Positions 16,315 through 24,490 of a stretch of 45,146 bases of DNA are shown here, in pieces. Under the pieces are notes generated by a model. That model was not told the origin of the DNA and did no database searches. It worked only from the letters and a program-made list of their open reading frames with translations. The stretch is from CAZKEW01 sp964580435 (GTDB lineage Bacteria; Acidobacteriota; Aminicenantia; Aminicenantales; UBA8522): the NCBI GenBank assembly GCA_964580435.1, contig CAZOKP010000013.1, forward strand, positions 1 through 45,146, given 5' to 3'. Numbering within the stretch: the first letter of the stretch is position 1; the number at the start of each line of letters is the position of its first letter. The translations under genes were made by a program, and so were the position numbers.

Positions 16315-17586
16315 TCAGATGCGGCGGCCGTCCCGGACGACGACCTTTCCATTTTTGATGATATAACGGATGGGATTGATTCCAACCTGATAGACGAGAG
16401 AAGCGTAATCGGGTAGATCACAAAGGAGCAGATCCATCTTTTTCCCGACTTCAAGGCTTCCTATTTCCCTCTGCCTTCCCAAAGCATAAGCCGCGTTGGC
16501 CGTCACAGCATTGATCGCTTCTTCGATGCTCATCTTCAGCAGATAAACCCCGAGCTGCAGGACAAACAGCATGGAGCTGACCATCGAACTTCCCGGGTTA
16601 AAATCCGAAGCCAGGGAAACGGCGGCGCCGGCATCGATGAGCTTTCGTGCCGGCGCCCGTTTCTCGAGCATCAGGAAAAAGGGAACAGCCGGCAGGAGGG
16701 TGGCCGCTGTTTTGCTTCGGGCCAGGGCCCGGATTCCTTTTTCCGTGATGCTTATCAGATGGTCGGCAGAGGCCGCGCCGATCTCGGCGGCAAGCGCGGC
16801 CCCTCCCAAGGCAGTGAATTCGTCGGCGTGAATGCGAACCTTGAGCCCGCTGCGTTGGGCTGCTTCGGCGAGCTGTCTTGTTTCTTCTATGGAAAAGACG
16901 CCTTTTTCGCAGAAAATATCAAAAAACTCGGCCAAGTTCTGACTCTTCACCTCAGGGATGACCTTGTGGATGAGAAGGTGGATATAGGCTTTCTTCCGGC
17001 CGCGGTATTCTTTGGGGACCTCATGGGCACCCATAAAAGTGGACACGATATCCACCGGATGTCTCTTCCTGGCCTCCCGCAGAGCCCGGAGCTGCTTGAT
17101 TTCGTCTTTGAGGTTCAGGCCGTAGCCGCTTTTCGCCTCGACTGTGGTCGTGCCGTTGAGGAGCATCTGGTCGAGACGAGAGAGGCAGAGCCGCAGAAGC
17201 TCGCTTCTTGAGGCTTTGCGCGTGGCGTTGACCGTGGTCTGGATGCCCATACCTTTCTTAGCGAGCTCCTGGTAAGTGGCTCCTGCGAGCCGCAGCTTGA
17301 ATTCCTCCACCCTGTTCCCGGCAAACGGAAGATGGGTATGAGAATCGACGAATCCAGGAAGGCCGACAAGTCCGCCGGCGTCTATTCGAGTGGCAGAGCC
17401 TTCGACGCGGACTTGGGCTTTAAAGTCTTTTTCTTTCCCGATGAAGACAATCTTTCCCCGGTGTGCGGCAATCCAGGCCTTTTCCGCCACTCCGACGTCC
17501 CGGAGGGCTTTTTTTCTTTTCGGAAGCGGACCGCCGCAGGTCAAAACCTGACGGCAGTTCTCGATGACCAAGTCAGACGTTTTCAT
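16315..17586 (-). CDS. hutI: Imidazolonepropionase
   Basis: The 423-residue protein has the amidohydrolase-barrel layout of HutI: a metal-binding HTH pair (H83 and H85 in DSHTHLPFAGNR), the substrate-side IHADEFTALGG with a metal histidine, a conserved YGLNL loop, and the metal aspartate in ASDFNPGSS. It hydrolyses imidazolone-5-propionate to N-formimino-glutamate, the third step of histidine degradation, in the cytoplasm. Other hut genes are not in the window; they could lie in or beyond the gap. Its start overlaps the end of ftsZ by 14 bases, so it sits at the tail of the division operon, an unexpected position for a catabolic gene. Length and motifs are typical of an intact enzyme. Confidence 0.92.
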   Translation of the reverse strand: MKTSDLVIENCRQVLTCGGPLPKRKKALRDVGVAEKAWIAAHRGKIVFIGKEKDFKAQVRVEGSATRIDAGGLVGLPGFVDSHTHLPFAGNRVEEFKLRLAGATYQELAKKGMGIQTTVNATRKASRSELLRLCLSRLDQMLLNGTTTVEAKSGYGLNLKDEIKQLRALREARKRHPVDIVSTFMGAHEVPKEYRGRKKAYIHLLIHKVIPEVKSQNLAEFFDIFCEKGVFSIEETRQLAEAAQRSGLKVRIHADEFTALGGAALAAEIGAASADHLISITEKGIRALARSKTAATLLPAVPFFLMLEKRAPARKLIDAGAAVSLASDFNPGSSMVSSMLFVLQLGVYLLKMSIEEAINAVTANAAYALGRQREIGSLEVGKKMDLLLCDLPDYASLVYQVGINPIRYIIKNGKVVVRDGRRI

Positions 17587-18784
17587 CCGGGTGTTTTCTC
17601 ATCGAGGAATGCTTGCTCCGGCGGATGAACGTGGGCGTTTCATAAGGCTCATACTGTTTTTCCCACGCCGGCGGTTCCCAGAGCGAAGGCCGTTCTTTTG
17701 GCTCGAACAGGAACGGCGGCGTATCCGTATCCACCTGGAAGGGCGGGGGAGTGGGCTTGCGCGGGACGGCATACCCTTCGTGCGCCGCGACCTCTTTTTC
17801 TTCCGAGGAGTCGAAGCCCGTGGCTATGACGGTCACCTTGACCATTTCCTTCATGCTGTTGTCGATGACCGTTCCAAAAATGATATTGGCGTCCGGATGG
17901 GCCATCCGGTGGATCAACTGAGAAGCTTTGGAGACCTCGTGGAGGGTTAGGTCTTTTCCGCCGGTGATGTTGATGAGCACACCGCGGGCGCCTTCGATCG
18001 ACGTGTCGATGAGCAGCGGGCTGGAGATCGCCTTCTGGGCGCCGTCGATGGCCCTGTTCTCGCCCGAAGCGATGCCGGTCCCCATGAAGGCCATGCCCAT
18101 TCCTTTCATGATCGACTTGACATCGGCAAAGTCCAGGTTGATCAGCCCCGGTTTGATGATCAGGTCGGAGATGCCCTGGACCGCCTGCCGGAGGATATCA
18201 TCGGCCATTTTGAAGGCATCCTGGATCGAGGTGTCCAGGTTGACGGTCTGGAGGAGCCGCTCGTTGGGAATGGAGATGACCGTGTCGACAGCCCCCTTCA
18301 GCTCTTTCAGCCCTTCTTCCGCTTGCTTGGCCCTGACCCTGCCCTCGAATTCAAAGGGCAGGGTGACAATAGCAATGGCCAGAATATCCATCTCCCTGGC
18401 CAAGTTGGCCAGGATCGGCGTCGCTCCGGTGCCCGTCCCGCCCCCGAGTCCGGTTGTCAGGAAAACCATGTCCGCGCCCTGGATGAGCTCAATCAGTTTC
18501 TCGGTGTCTTCCATGGCTGCTTGCTTGCCGGTTTCGGGCCGGCCGCCCGAGCCCAGGCCCTTGGTGGTCTGGCCTCCGATCTGGAGCTTCGTCCCGGCCC
18601 TGTTGTTGCTCAAAGCCTGAACATCCGTATTCACGGCGATAAACTCGACGCCTTCGATTCCGGCTTCGATCATCCGATTGACCGCGTTGCCGCCTCCGCC
18701 GCCGATGCCGATCACCTTGATCTTGGCGCCGATGACGTCTTCGACAAGATGAAATTTCAATTTGCTGATCAAATCATCACTCAT
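17573..18784 (-). CDS. ftsZ: Cell division protein FtsZ
   Basis: The 403-residue tubulin homologue starts at 18784 behind AGGAGG; the frame is open 11 codons further upstream without support. The GTP-binding signature GLGGGTGTG is at residues 112-120 and the catalytic T7 loop is in LINLDFADVKSIM. After a variable linker (about 320-385), the C-terminal peptide ETPTFIRRSK matches the site that binds FtsA and other partners. FtsZ polymerises into the cytokinetic ring under the inner membrane. It follows ftsA by 14 bases and overlaps hutI at its end. The linker is proline- and aromatic-rich. Identification is certain. Confidence 0.97.
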   Translation of the reverse strand: MSDDLISKLKFHLVEDVIGAKIKVIGIGGGGGNAVNRMIEAGIEGVEFIAVNTDVQALSNNRAGTKLQIGGQTTKGLGSGGRPETGKQAAMEDTEKLIELIQGADMVFLTTGLGGGTGTGATPILANLAREMDILAIAIVTLPFEFEGRVRAKQAEEGLKELKGAVDTVISIPNERLLQTVNLDTSIQDAFKMADDILRQAVQGISDLIIKPGLINLDFADVKSIMKGMGMAFMGTGIASGENRAIDGAQKAISSPLLIDTSIEGARGVLINITGGKDLTLHEVSKASQLIHRMAHPDANIIFGTVIDNSMKEMVKVTVIATGFDSSEEKEVAAHEGYAVPRKPTPPPFQVDTDTPPFLFEPKERPSLWEPPAWEKQYEPYETPTFIRRSKHSSMRKHPDENV

Positions 18785-18798
18785 ATTTCCTCCTCTCC

Positions 18799-20022
18799 TT
18801 ATGATTCCTTGAGCCAATCACGCATTTTGGCCCAAAGTCCTTTCTTTTTATCTTTAGACATGCCTCGTTCCTGCCATTGGTTGAATCCGTAAAGGATGAG
18901 GCCAACGGCAGTGGCATAGTCGGGTGTGCTGACTCTGTCTACCAGGCCGCCGACTCCTGTCGGGTCGCCCCGGCGCACGGGCAAGTCAAAGATTTCCTCG
19001 GCCACTTCTTCCAGGCCTTCAAGGAGCGCTGTGCCGCCGGTGAGGACGATCCCTGAATTGAGGGATTTTTCGTACCCCATTCTCTTGATATCGTTGTCCA
19101 CGAGCCGGAAAACTTCCTCGGCCCGGGGCTGGATGATGTCGGCCAGGATCTGCCGGGAAAGAACCCGCGGCTTTTTCACCCGTCCCACCGACGGGACTTC
19201 GATCGTCTCCTGCTCGTCCGTGGCCGGACTGGCAACGCAGCCGAATTTTTTCTTTATTTTTTCAGCCTCGGGAATGGGCGTGCGGAGCCCCACGGCGATG
19301 TCATTGGTGAAATTGTCCCCGCCGATGGGAATGATAGCCGTATACCAAAGGCTGCCGCGTTCGAAGATGGCCACCTCCGTCGTACCGGCGCCGATGTCGA
19401 TCAATCCCACGCCCAATTCTGTTTCGTCATGGGTCAACACCGAGGCGGCCGTAGCGATCTGGTTCAAGACGACCTGCTCGATCTCGATCTCGGCCCGCTC
19501 CACGCACGTTTTCAGGTTCTGGACAGAGGTGATGGCGGAGGTGACGATGTGGACATTCACTTCCAGCTTGATGCCGCTCATTCCCAGCGGCGCCTTGATC
19601 CCGTCCTGCTCATCCACGACGAATTCCTGGGGGATGACGTGGATGATCTCCCGGTCCGGCGGAATGGAGACGGCTTTGGACTGACCGATGACCCGCCGGA
19701 TATCCTCGCGCGTGATCTCCCTGTTTTTGCCCGAGACAGCGATGACGCCCCGGGAATTGAAGCTCTTGATATGCGCTCCGGAGATGCCGACGAATGCAGA
19801 ATCTATCTCCACCCCGGCCATGAGCTCGGCCTCTTCCTGGGCTTTTTTGATGGCGGCGGTGGTGGCTTCCAGGTTGACCACGACGCCTTTTCTCAGCCCC
19901 TTTGAATCCGCCGTCCCGATGCCGATGATTTCCACTTTTCTTTCTTCGGTAATCTCACCGATAATGGCGGCGACCTTTTTGGTCCCGATATCCAGCCCGA
20001 CGATGTAGCTGTTCTTTGGCAT
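18799..20022 (-). CDS. ftsA: Cell division protein FtsA
   Basis: The 407-residue actin-like ATPase has the phosphate-1 motif (VGLDIGTKKVAAIIGE), the phosphate-2 motif (LIDIGAGTTEVAI) and the adenosine motif (GIVLTGGTALLEG), with an SHS2-type 1C insertion between. The last residues (GLWAKMRDWLKES) form the amphipathic helix that tethers FtsA to the membrane. FtsA anchors FtsZ filaments and recruits later division proteins. Its ATG overlaps the ftsQ stop by one base (TAATG), so the two are probably translationally coupled. Length is normal for the family. Confidence 0.96.
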   Translation of the reverse strand: MPKNSYIVGLDIGTKKVAAIIGEITEERKVEIIGIGTADSKGLRKGVVVNLEATTAAIKKAQEEAELMAGVEIDSAFVGISGAHIKSFNSRGVIAVSGKNREITREDIRRVIGQSKAVSIPPDREIIHVIPQEFVVDEQDGIKAPLGMSGIKLEVNVHIVTSAITSVQNLKTCVERAEIEIEQVVLNQIATAASVLTHDETELGVGLIDIGAGTTEVAIFERGSLWYTAIIPIGGDNFTNDIAVGLRTPIPEAEKIKKKFGCVASPATDEQETIEVPSVGRVKKPRVLSRQILADIIQPRAEEVFRLVDNDIKRMGYEKSLNSGIVLTGGTALLEGLEEVAEEIFDLPVRRGDPTGVGGLVDRVSTPDYATAVGLILYGFNQWQERGMSKDKKKGLWAKMRDWLKES

Positions 20023-20894
20023 TATTTTCCCTCCCCTTTGGGGTCTGTCAGAGCGGCAACCTCCTGGGTTTCCGCAGGCTTAAGGTAGATGCGGCCTCTG
20101 AAACGCAGGTCAACGTACTCAAGAGGCCCCTGTTCGCTTTCCAGTCTATCCCTGAACGATTGATAAAATTCGAGTCTCGGGGAAAAGTCCTCGCTGCCCA
20201 CGATGATTTCCGTCGGCCGGTCGTTGAGGTAAAGGCTAACGCTATCGAAGCGGGAGAGGTCCAAGGCCGCAACCTCCGTTCTCTGCTCAGCGGTCAGGGA
20301 TTTCAGGCATTCCCAGGCCAGGGCGAGTTTTTCCTTGTAGCGCGTGCTGAAAAAAGAGGAATCCAGAAGCAGCGGAAGCCCGCCTTCCTCGGGCGCAGCC
20401 AGTCGTTCCAGGGCGACGCCCTCCTCATCGATCAGGAGAAAGCTCCGGCCCACTTTCAGGATGGCTGCGGGCTCTCTTTCCTTGATTTCGATCTTTATTG
20501 AGGCCGGGAAGACTCTGCGAAGGCGCGCTTCCTTGACCCAGCGGTGTCCTTCGATTCGGGCCTGGAGGCCGGCGATATCGACGAGCAGAAGATTGCCCAG
20601 CCGCGAGGCATCGAGCATGGCCTGGATATCCCTGGACATGAAATCATGCCGGCTCAGGACCTGGATCTTCTTCACGTCGAGCTCGCTCCAGGTGATCAGG
20701 AAAAGGTAGAGTTTCATCAGGCCGAAGAAGAAAGCCGCGAGGATGAAGAAAAAGAGGAAAATATGTTTAAACTTGACCGTCAGTTTTCTTTGGATTTTCT
20801 TGACCGGCGTTTTTTCCAGTCCCCGCTGGAACTGCAGGGCCTCGCTTGGGGCGGCTGGAGCTCTGTATCGGAAAGGCGGATTGAGATAGGCCAT
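20022..20894 (-). CDS. ftsQ: Cell division protein FtsQ/DivIB
   Basis: The 290-residue protein has a cytoplasmic basic N-terminus (about 1-45), one membrane helix (about 46-72), and a periplasmic POTRA domain starting at WSELDVKKIQVLSRHDFMS, followed by the beta domain (about 150-270). FtsQ links the cytoplasmic ring to the FtsL/FtsB/FtsW/FtsI complex that builds septal peptidoglycan. It follows murC by two bases and overlaps ftsA by one. murB and ddl, which often lie between murC and ftsQ, are not present. Primary sequence is weakly conserved in this family, so the call rests on the POTRA pattern and position. Confidence 0.9.
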   Translation of the reverse strand: MAYLNPPFRYRAPAAPSEALQFQRGLEKTPVKKIQRKLTVKFKHIFLFFFILAAFFFGLMKLYLFLITWSELDVKKIQVLSRHDFMSRDIQAMLDASRLGNLLLVDIAGLQARIEGHRWVKEARLRRVFPASIKIEIKEREPAAILKVGRSFLLIDEEGVALERLAAPEEGGLPLLLDSSFFSTRYKEKLALAWECLKSLTAEQRTEVAALDLSRFDSVSLYLNDRPTEIIVGSEDFSPRLEFYQSFRDRLESEQGPLEYVDLRFRGRIYLKPAETQEVAALTDPKGEGK

Positions 20895-20896
20895 GG

Positions 20897-22285
20897 TCAG
20901 GCTTTGTCCTCCAAACAGGCGATGATATCGGGAACGATCCTGTAAATATTTCCCGCTCCTTGAACCAGAATAAGATCCTTGGGTTTGGCCAGTTTTTGGA
21001 GGAGGAGAGGGATCTTTTTCATGTTCGGCTCGAAATAGACGTTCTTATGGCCGAATTGCTGAATCTCTCCATAAAGCTTTTTCCCGGACACGCCGGGAAT
21101 AGGCTGTTCTCCGGCCGGATAGACCTCGGTCACGATGAGGACGTCCGCTTGGTTGAACGCCGTGGCAAAACTCTCCATCAGCAAAGAGAGCCGGGTGTAG
21201 CGGTGGGGCTGGAAGACGCAGACGACGCGCCTCGGCCAGCCGCGTTTGGCCGCGTCCAGGGTGGCCTTGATTTCCGTGGGATGATGGCCGTAATCCTCGA
21301 CCACCATGATATCGTTGACTTCTTTTTTCAGCTCGAAGCGGCGGCCGGTCCCGCTGTAGCTTTCGAGGGCCTCGAGGATTAGCTTGACGGGCATATCCAG
21401 GTCAAGTCCCACGGCCACTGCGGCCATAGCGTTCTGGATATTGTGCTTCCCGGGGACCTGAAGCTTCAAGGCGCCGAGCTTTTTTCCCTTGTGGAAGAGC
21501 GTTGATGTGCTCTTGAAATTTTCAAAGGTGTGATCGCGGGCAAAAATATCGGCCTGAGTGGAGAAACCGTAGGTGATCAGCCTTCGTTCAAGCGACGGGA
21601 TAAGGCTTTGCAGATTCGGGTCATCGAGGCAGAGAATGATCGGGCAGTAAAACGGGACCTTGTTGGCAAAATTGACGAACGTCTTCTTGAGCTCCTCGAT
21701 GGTGTTGTACTGGTCGAGGTGCTCATCGTCGATGTTGGTGAGCACGGCGATGAAGGGCGACAAGAGGAGGAACGACCGGTCGCTCTCGTCGGCCTCGGCG
21801 ACGATGAAATCGCCTTCGCCGAGCTTGGCGTTCGCGCCGATGGTGTTCAGACGGCCGCCGACGATGATCGTCGGGTCGAACCCGCCGTATTCAAGGACGA
21901 GGGCGATCATCGATGTCGTCGAGGTCTTGCCATGGGCGCCGGCGACGGCGATCCCGTATTTCATCCGCATCAGTTCCGCCAGCATCTCGGCGCGAGGAAT
22001 TACCGGGATCTTGAGCTGTCTGGCTTCCTGAACCTCGATGTTGTCTTCTCTGACCGCCGAAGAGATGACGACGACATCTGCTCCCCGGACCCGGTCGGCT
22101 TTGTGACCTTTGTAAATCTTGGCCCCGAGGCGGGCGAGACGCTGCGTAGCCTCATTGGTCTGGAGGTCGGAGCCGGAGACTTTATACCCCAGGTTCAGGA
22201 GCACCTCGGCGATCCCGCTCATCCCGGTTCCTCCGATGCCGATCATGTAGATGTGTTTGAGCTTCCGATAGACCTTCTTGACCAC
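20897..22285 (-). CDS. murC: UDP-N-acetylmuramate--L-alanine ligase
   Basis: The 462-residue Mur ligase has the N-terminal UDP-binding motif HIYMIGIGGTGMSG, the ATP P-loop AGAHGKTSTT and the family histidine-containing VEDYGHHPTEI. It joins L-alanine to UDP-MurNAc, the first step of stem peptide assembly, in the cytoplasm. The start is a GTG at 22283-22285, supported by GAGGAGG six bases upstream and by the alignment-like beginning VKKVYRKLKHIYMIGIGG. It begins one base after the murG stop. The length is that of a plain MurC, so it is not fused to Ddl or MurB. Confidence 0.96.
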   Translation of the reverse strand: MVKKVYRKLKHIYMIGIGGTGMSGIAEVLLNLGYKVSGSDLQTNEATQRLARLGAKIYKGHKADRVRGADVVVISSAVREDNIEVQEARQLKIPVIPRAEMLAELMRMKYGIAVAGAHGKTSTTSMIALVLEYGGFDPTIIVGGRLNTIGANAKLGEGDFIVAEADESDRSFLLLSPFIAVLTNIDDEHLDQYNTIEELKKTFVNFANKVPFYCPIILCLDDPNLQSLIPSLERRLITYGFSTQADIFARDHTFENFKSTSTLFHKGKKLGALKLQVPGKHNIQNAMAAVAVGLDLDMPVKLILEALESYSGTGRRFELKKEVNDIMVVEDYGHHPTEIKATLDAAKRGWPRRVVCVFQPHRYTRLSLLMESFATAFNQADVLIVTEVYPAGEQPIPGVSGKKLYGEIQQFGHKNVYFEPNMKKIPLLLQKLAKPKDLILVQGAGNIYRIVPDIIACLEDKA

Positions 22286-22286
22286 C

Positions 22287-23381
22287 TCATGCCTCCTCGG
22301 GCTTCGACTCCATGAGCTCGAAACAGAGATTGGCGATCTTTTCGGCCGGCCTGTCTGTCTTCAGGGCCTTCAAATTGTTCTCCATCGCGCTGATGGCTTC
22401 TTTATTTTTTAAAAAAAAGAGGATTTTCTGGGCCAAAAATTGCGGCGTGAGGTCTTTTTCCAGAATCACCTGAGCGCCGCCGATCCTTTCGAGTTCCCGG
22501 GCGTTCTTGGTCTGATGGTCCTCCGAGGCTCGGGCGAACGGGACAAGGACGGCCGCTCTCCGGGAAGCAATGAGCTCAGCGATGGTCGTTGCTCCGGCCC
22601 GGCTGATGATGATGTCGGACTTTGCAAAATAGCCCGCCATCTCAAAAAGGTAGGGGGATACCGAGGCCTCTTCAAACCCGTTCTGGACGTAGCTCGACCT
22701 AACCCATTCGAAATCGGCTTTTCCCGTCTGATGGAAGATCTTTAAATTCCCTCTTTCTGGCCGGAGGAAAGGAAGTGCCCCCGTCATGACCTCGTTGAGG
22801 ACATGCGAACCTTGGCTTCCACCGAAGACGAGAAGGACGAGCTCGTTCGTCCTCGGTTTGGGGCGAATCTCATAGAATTCCTCCCGGACCGGATTCCCGA
22901 GAAAGACGCCTTTTCCTTTGAAGAAGGTCAGGGAATTCTCGAAGGCGACGACCGCCTTCCTTGCCCAGCGGAGCAAGAGGCGGGTGGTGAACCCGGGGCA
23001 GACGTTCTGTTCGAGAATGAGAGTCGGTTTCCTCAGCAGCGACGCCAGGAGAACGACCGGACCCGAGCTGTAGCCGCCGACGCCGATGACCAAGTCCGGT
23101 TTCAGGCGAACGAGCAGGACTAAAGACCTAAGGAAGGCGAAGGGAAGGAGCGCCAAGGCCTTAAGACTCTTCAACCCTCTTCCTTTAAGCCCTTCGATTT
23201 TCATGGCGATAAAATGAACCCCGGACCGGTCCATCAGGTTTTTTTCCAAATTGCGCTGGCTTCCGACAAAGGTCAGGTGAAGGCCCGGGTCTTTCTCCCG
23301 CAGCTTCTGCCCGACAGCCAGGGCAGGGTAGAGGTGGCCTCCCGTGCCTCCGCCGCTGATGATGATTCTCCTTTCCTTCAT
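22287..23381 (-). CDS. murG: UDP-GlcNAc transferase MurG (lipid II synthesis)
   Basis: The start is the ATG at 23381, overlapping the ftsW stop in an ATGA tetramer; the frame is open far upstream but that part is the reverse reading frame of ftsW. The 364-residue glycosyltransferase begins MKERRIIISGGGTGGHLYPA, the typical N-terminal glycine-rich loop, and has the second-domain motif FGGSQGSHVLNE and the donor-site region ISRAGATTIAEL. MurG adds GlcNAc from UDP-GlcNAc to lipid I at the inner face of the membrane, giving lipid II. It lies between ftsW and murC in the standard order. Confidence 0.95.
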   Translation of the reverse strand: MKERRIIISGGGTGGHLYPALAVGQKLREKDPGLHLTFVGSQRNLEKNLMDRSGVHFIAMKIEGLKGRGLKSLKALALLPFAFLRSLVLLVRLKPDLVIGVGGYSSGPVVLLASLLRKPTLILEQNVCPGFTTRLLLRWARKAVVAFENSLTFFKGKGVFLGNPVREEFYEIRPKPRTNELVLLVFGGSQGSHVLNEVMTGALPFLRPERGNLKIFHQTGKADFEWVRSSYVQNGFEEASVSPYLFEMAGYFAKSDIIISRAGATTIAELIASRRAAVLVPFARASEDHQTKNARELERIGGAQVILEKDLTPQFLAQKILFFLKNKEAISAMENNLKALKTDRPAEKIANLCFELMESKPEEA

Positions 23382-24490
23382 ATGTTTTTTCTTTCGTTGC
23401 TTTTCCTCTGGGAAATGTTCAGGATAATTCCTATGGCCGCCAGATTGCAGACAAGAGAAGACCTGCCGAAGCTGACGAGCGGAAGAGGAACGCCCTTGGC
23501 CGGTCCGAGGCCGAGGACAACAGAGATGTTGAGGAGCGCCTGAACGCCGATCACAAGGGTCAGCCCGAGGGCGACCAACTGGCTGGTCGGGGTTGGCGCC
23601 CTGGAGGAGATGACCAAACCCCTCCACAGGAAGGCGAAAAAGACGAACAGGATGGTCAGGGTTCCGAGGAGCCCGAATTCTTCTCCCAGGATGGCATAGA
23701 TGAAGTCCGTATGGGCGGAAGGCAGAAAGTAGAGTTTCTGGGTGCTCATCCCTAAACTCACTCCAAAGAGTCCTCCGGAGCCTACGGCCAGCTTGGACTG
23801 AATGGGCTGGTAGCTCCTGCCCAGGGGATCCTTGTCCGGCGCCATAAACCCGGTGACCCGCTCGACGCGGTAACTGGCCTGGAAGAGGAAGAAAGCAAAG
23901 AAAACGGCCGCCGCAGCGCCCAATATTCCCAAATGAAGAAGCCTCGCTCCGCCGAGATAAAACATCAGCGCGGAAATAAAGAAGACGAGGATCGCCGTCC
24001 CATAATCCGGTTCCTTCAGGATCAGGAGAGTGCACAGGGCCACGATAAAGATCGGAAAAATCAGGGTTCTCCATTCCCGAAGCCTGTCCCTTTTTTTCTC
24101 CAGATAGTGAGCAAGAAAAAGGATGAGGCTTATTTTGGCCAGTTCCGAAGGCTGGAACCGGGCCCCGGAAAATATAATCCAGCGGTTAACCCTGGCCACG
24201 GGCGGCATGAGGAAGCAGAGAGCCAGGAGAAAGATGGAAAGAGCCAGGAGCCCATAGATCAATACCGGGTTTTCGTAAAACGGCTTTCTGACAGACAAAA
24301 TGACGGCCACGAGCACGAGCCCCGCCCCGGCTCCGAGGAGCTGCTGGATGAGATAATAGGCATATTGATTATATTTCTGCCCGGCCAGGACGGCCGTGGT
24401 GCTGAAGACCATGATGAACCCGACAACCAAGAGGACAAGCGTGATGAGAGCGAGAGCTTTATCGAAACCCAGAGGCTTGAAGATTTCCAT
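23378..24490 (-). CDS. ftsW: Peptidoglycan polymerase FtsW (SEDS family)
   Basis: The 370-residue membrane protein has about ten hydrophobic segments and SEDS features: an early FSTTAVLAG loop, a long periplasmic loop with SYQPIQSKLAVGSGGLFG, and the C-terminal GVPLPLVSFGRSSLVCNLAA. FtsW polymerises lipid II into glycan strands at the septum together with the transpeptidase FtsI. The usual SxGGSS motif near the end reads SFGRSS here. It overlaps murD by one base (TAATG) and murG by four (ATGA), implying coupled translation. Family assignment is secure; RodA is ruled out mainly by its position within the cluster. Confidence 0.93.
   Translation of the reverse strand: MEIFKPLGFDKALALITLVLLVVGFIMVFSTTAVLAGQKYNQYAYYLIQQLLGAGAGLVLVAVILSVRKPFYENPVLIYGLLALSIFLLALCFLMPPVARVNRWIIFSGARFQPSELAKISLILFLAHYLEKKRDRLREWRTLIFPIFIVALCTLLILKEPDYGTAILVFFISALMFYLGGARLLHLGILGAAAAVFFAFFLFQASYRVERVTGFMAPDKDPLGRSYQPIQSKLAVGSGGLFGVSLGMSTQKLYFLPSAHTDFIYAILGEEFGLLGTLTILFVFFAFLWRGLVISSRAPTPTSQLVALGLTLVIGVQALLNISVVLGLGPAKGVPLPLVSFGRSSLVCNLAAIGIILNISQRKSNERKNI

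Noticed and set aside
16116..16454. An ORF spanning the first gap
   Set aside because: It runs through 100 Ns and is antisense or out of frame with hutI; it is not a gene.
22287..24074. A 595-residue ORF ending in murG
   Set aside because: The first 230 codons are the antisense-like frame of ftsW with arginine/proline-rich nonsense; murG starts at 23381 with an ATGA overlap.
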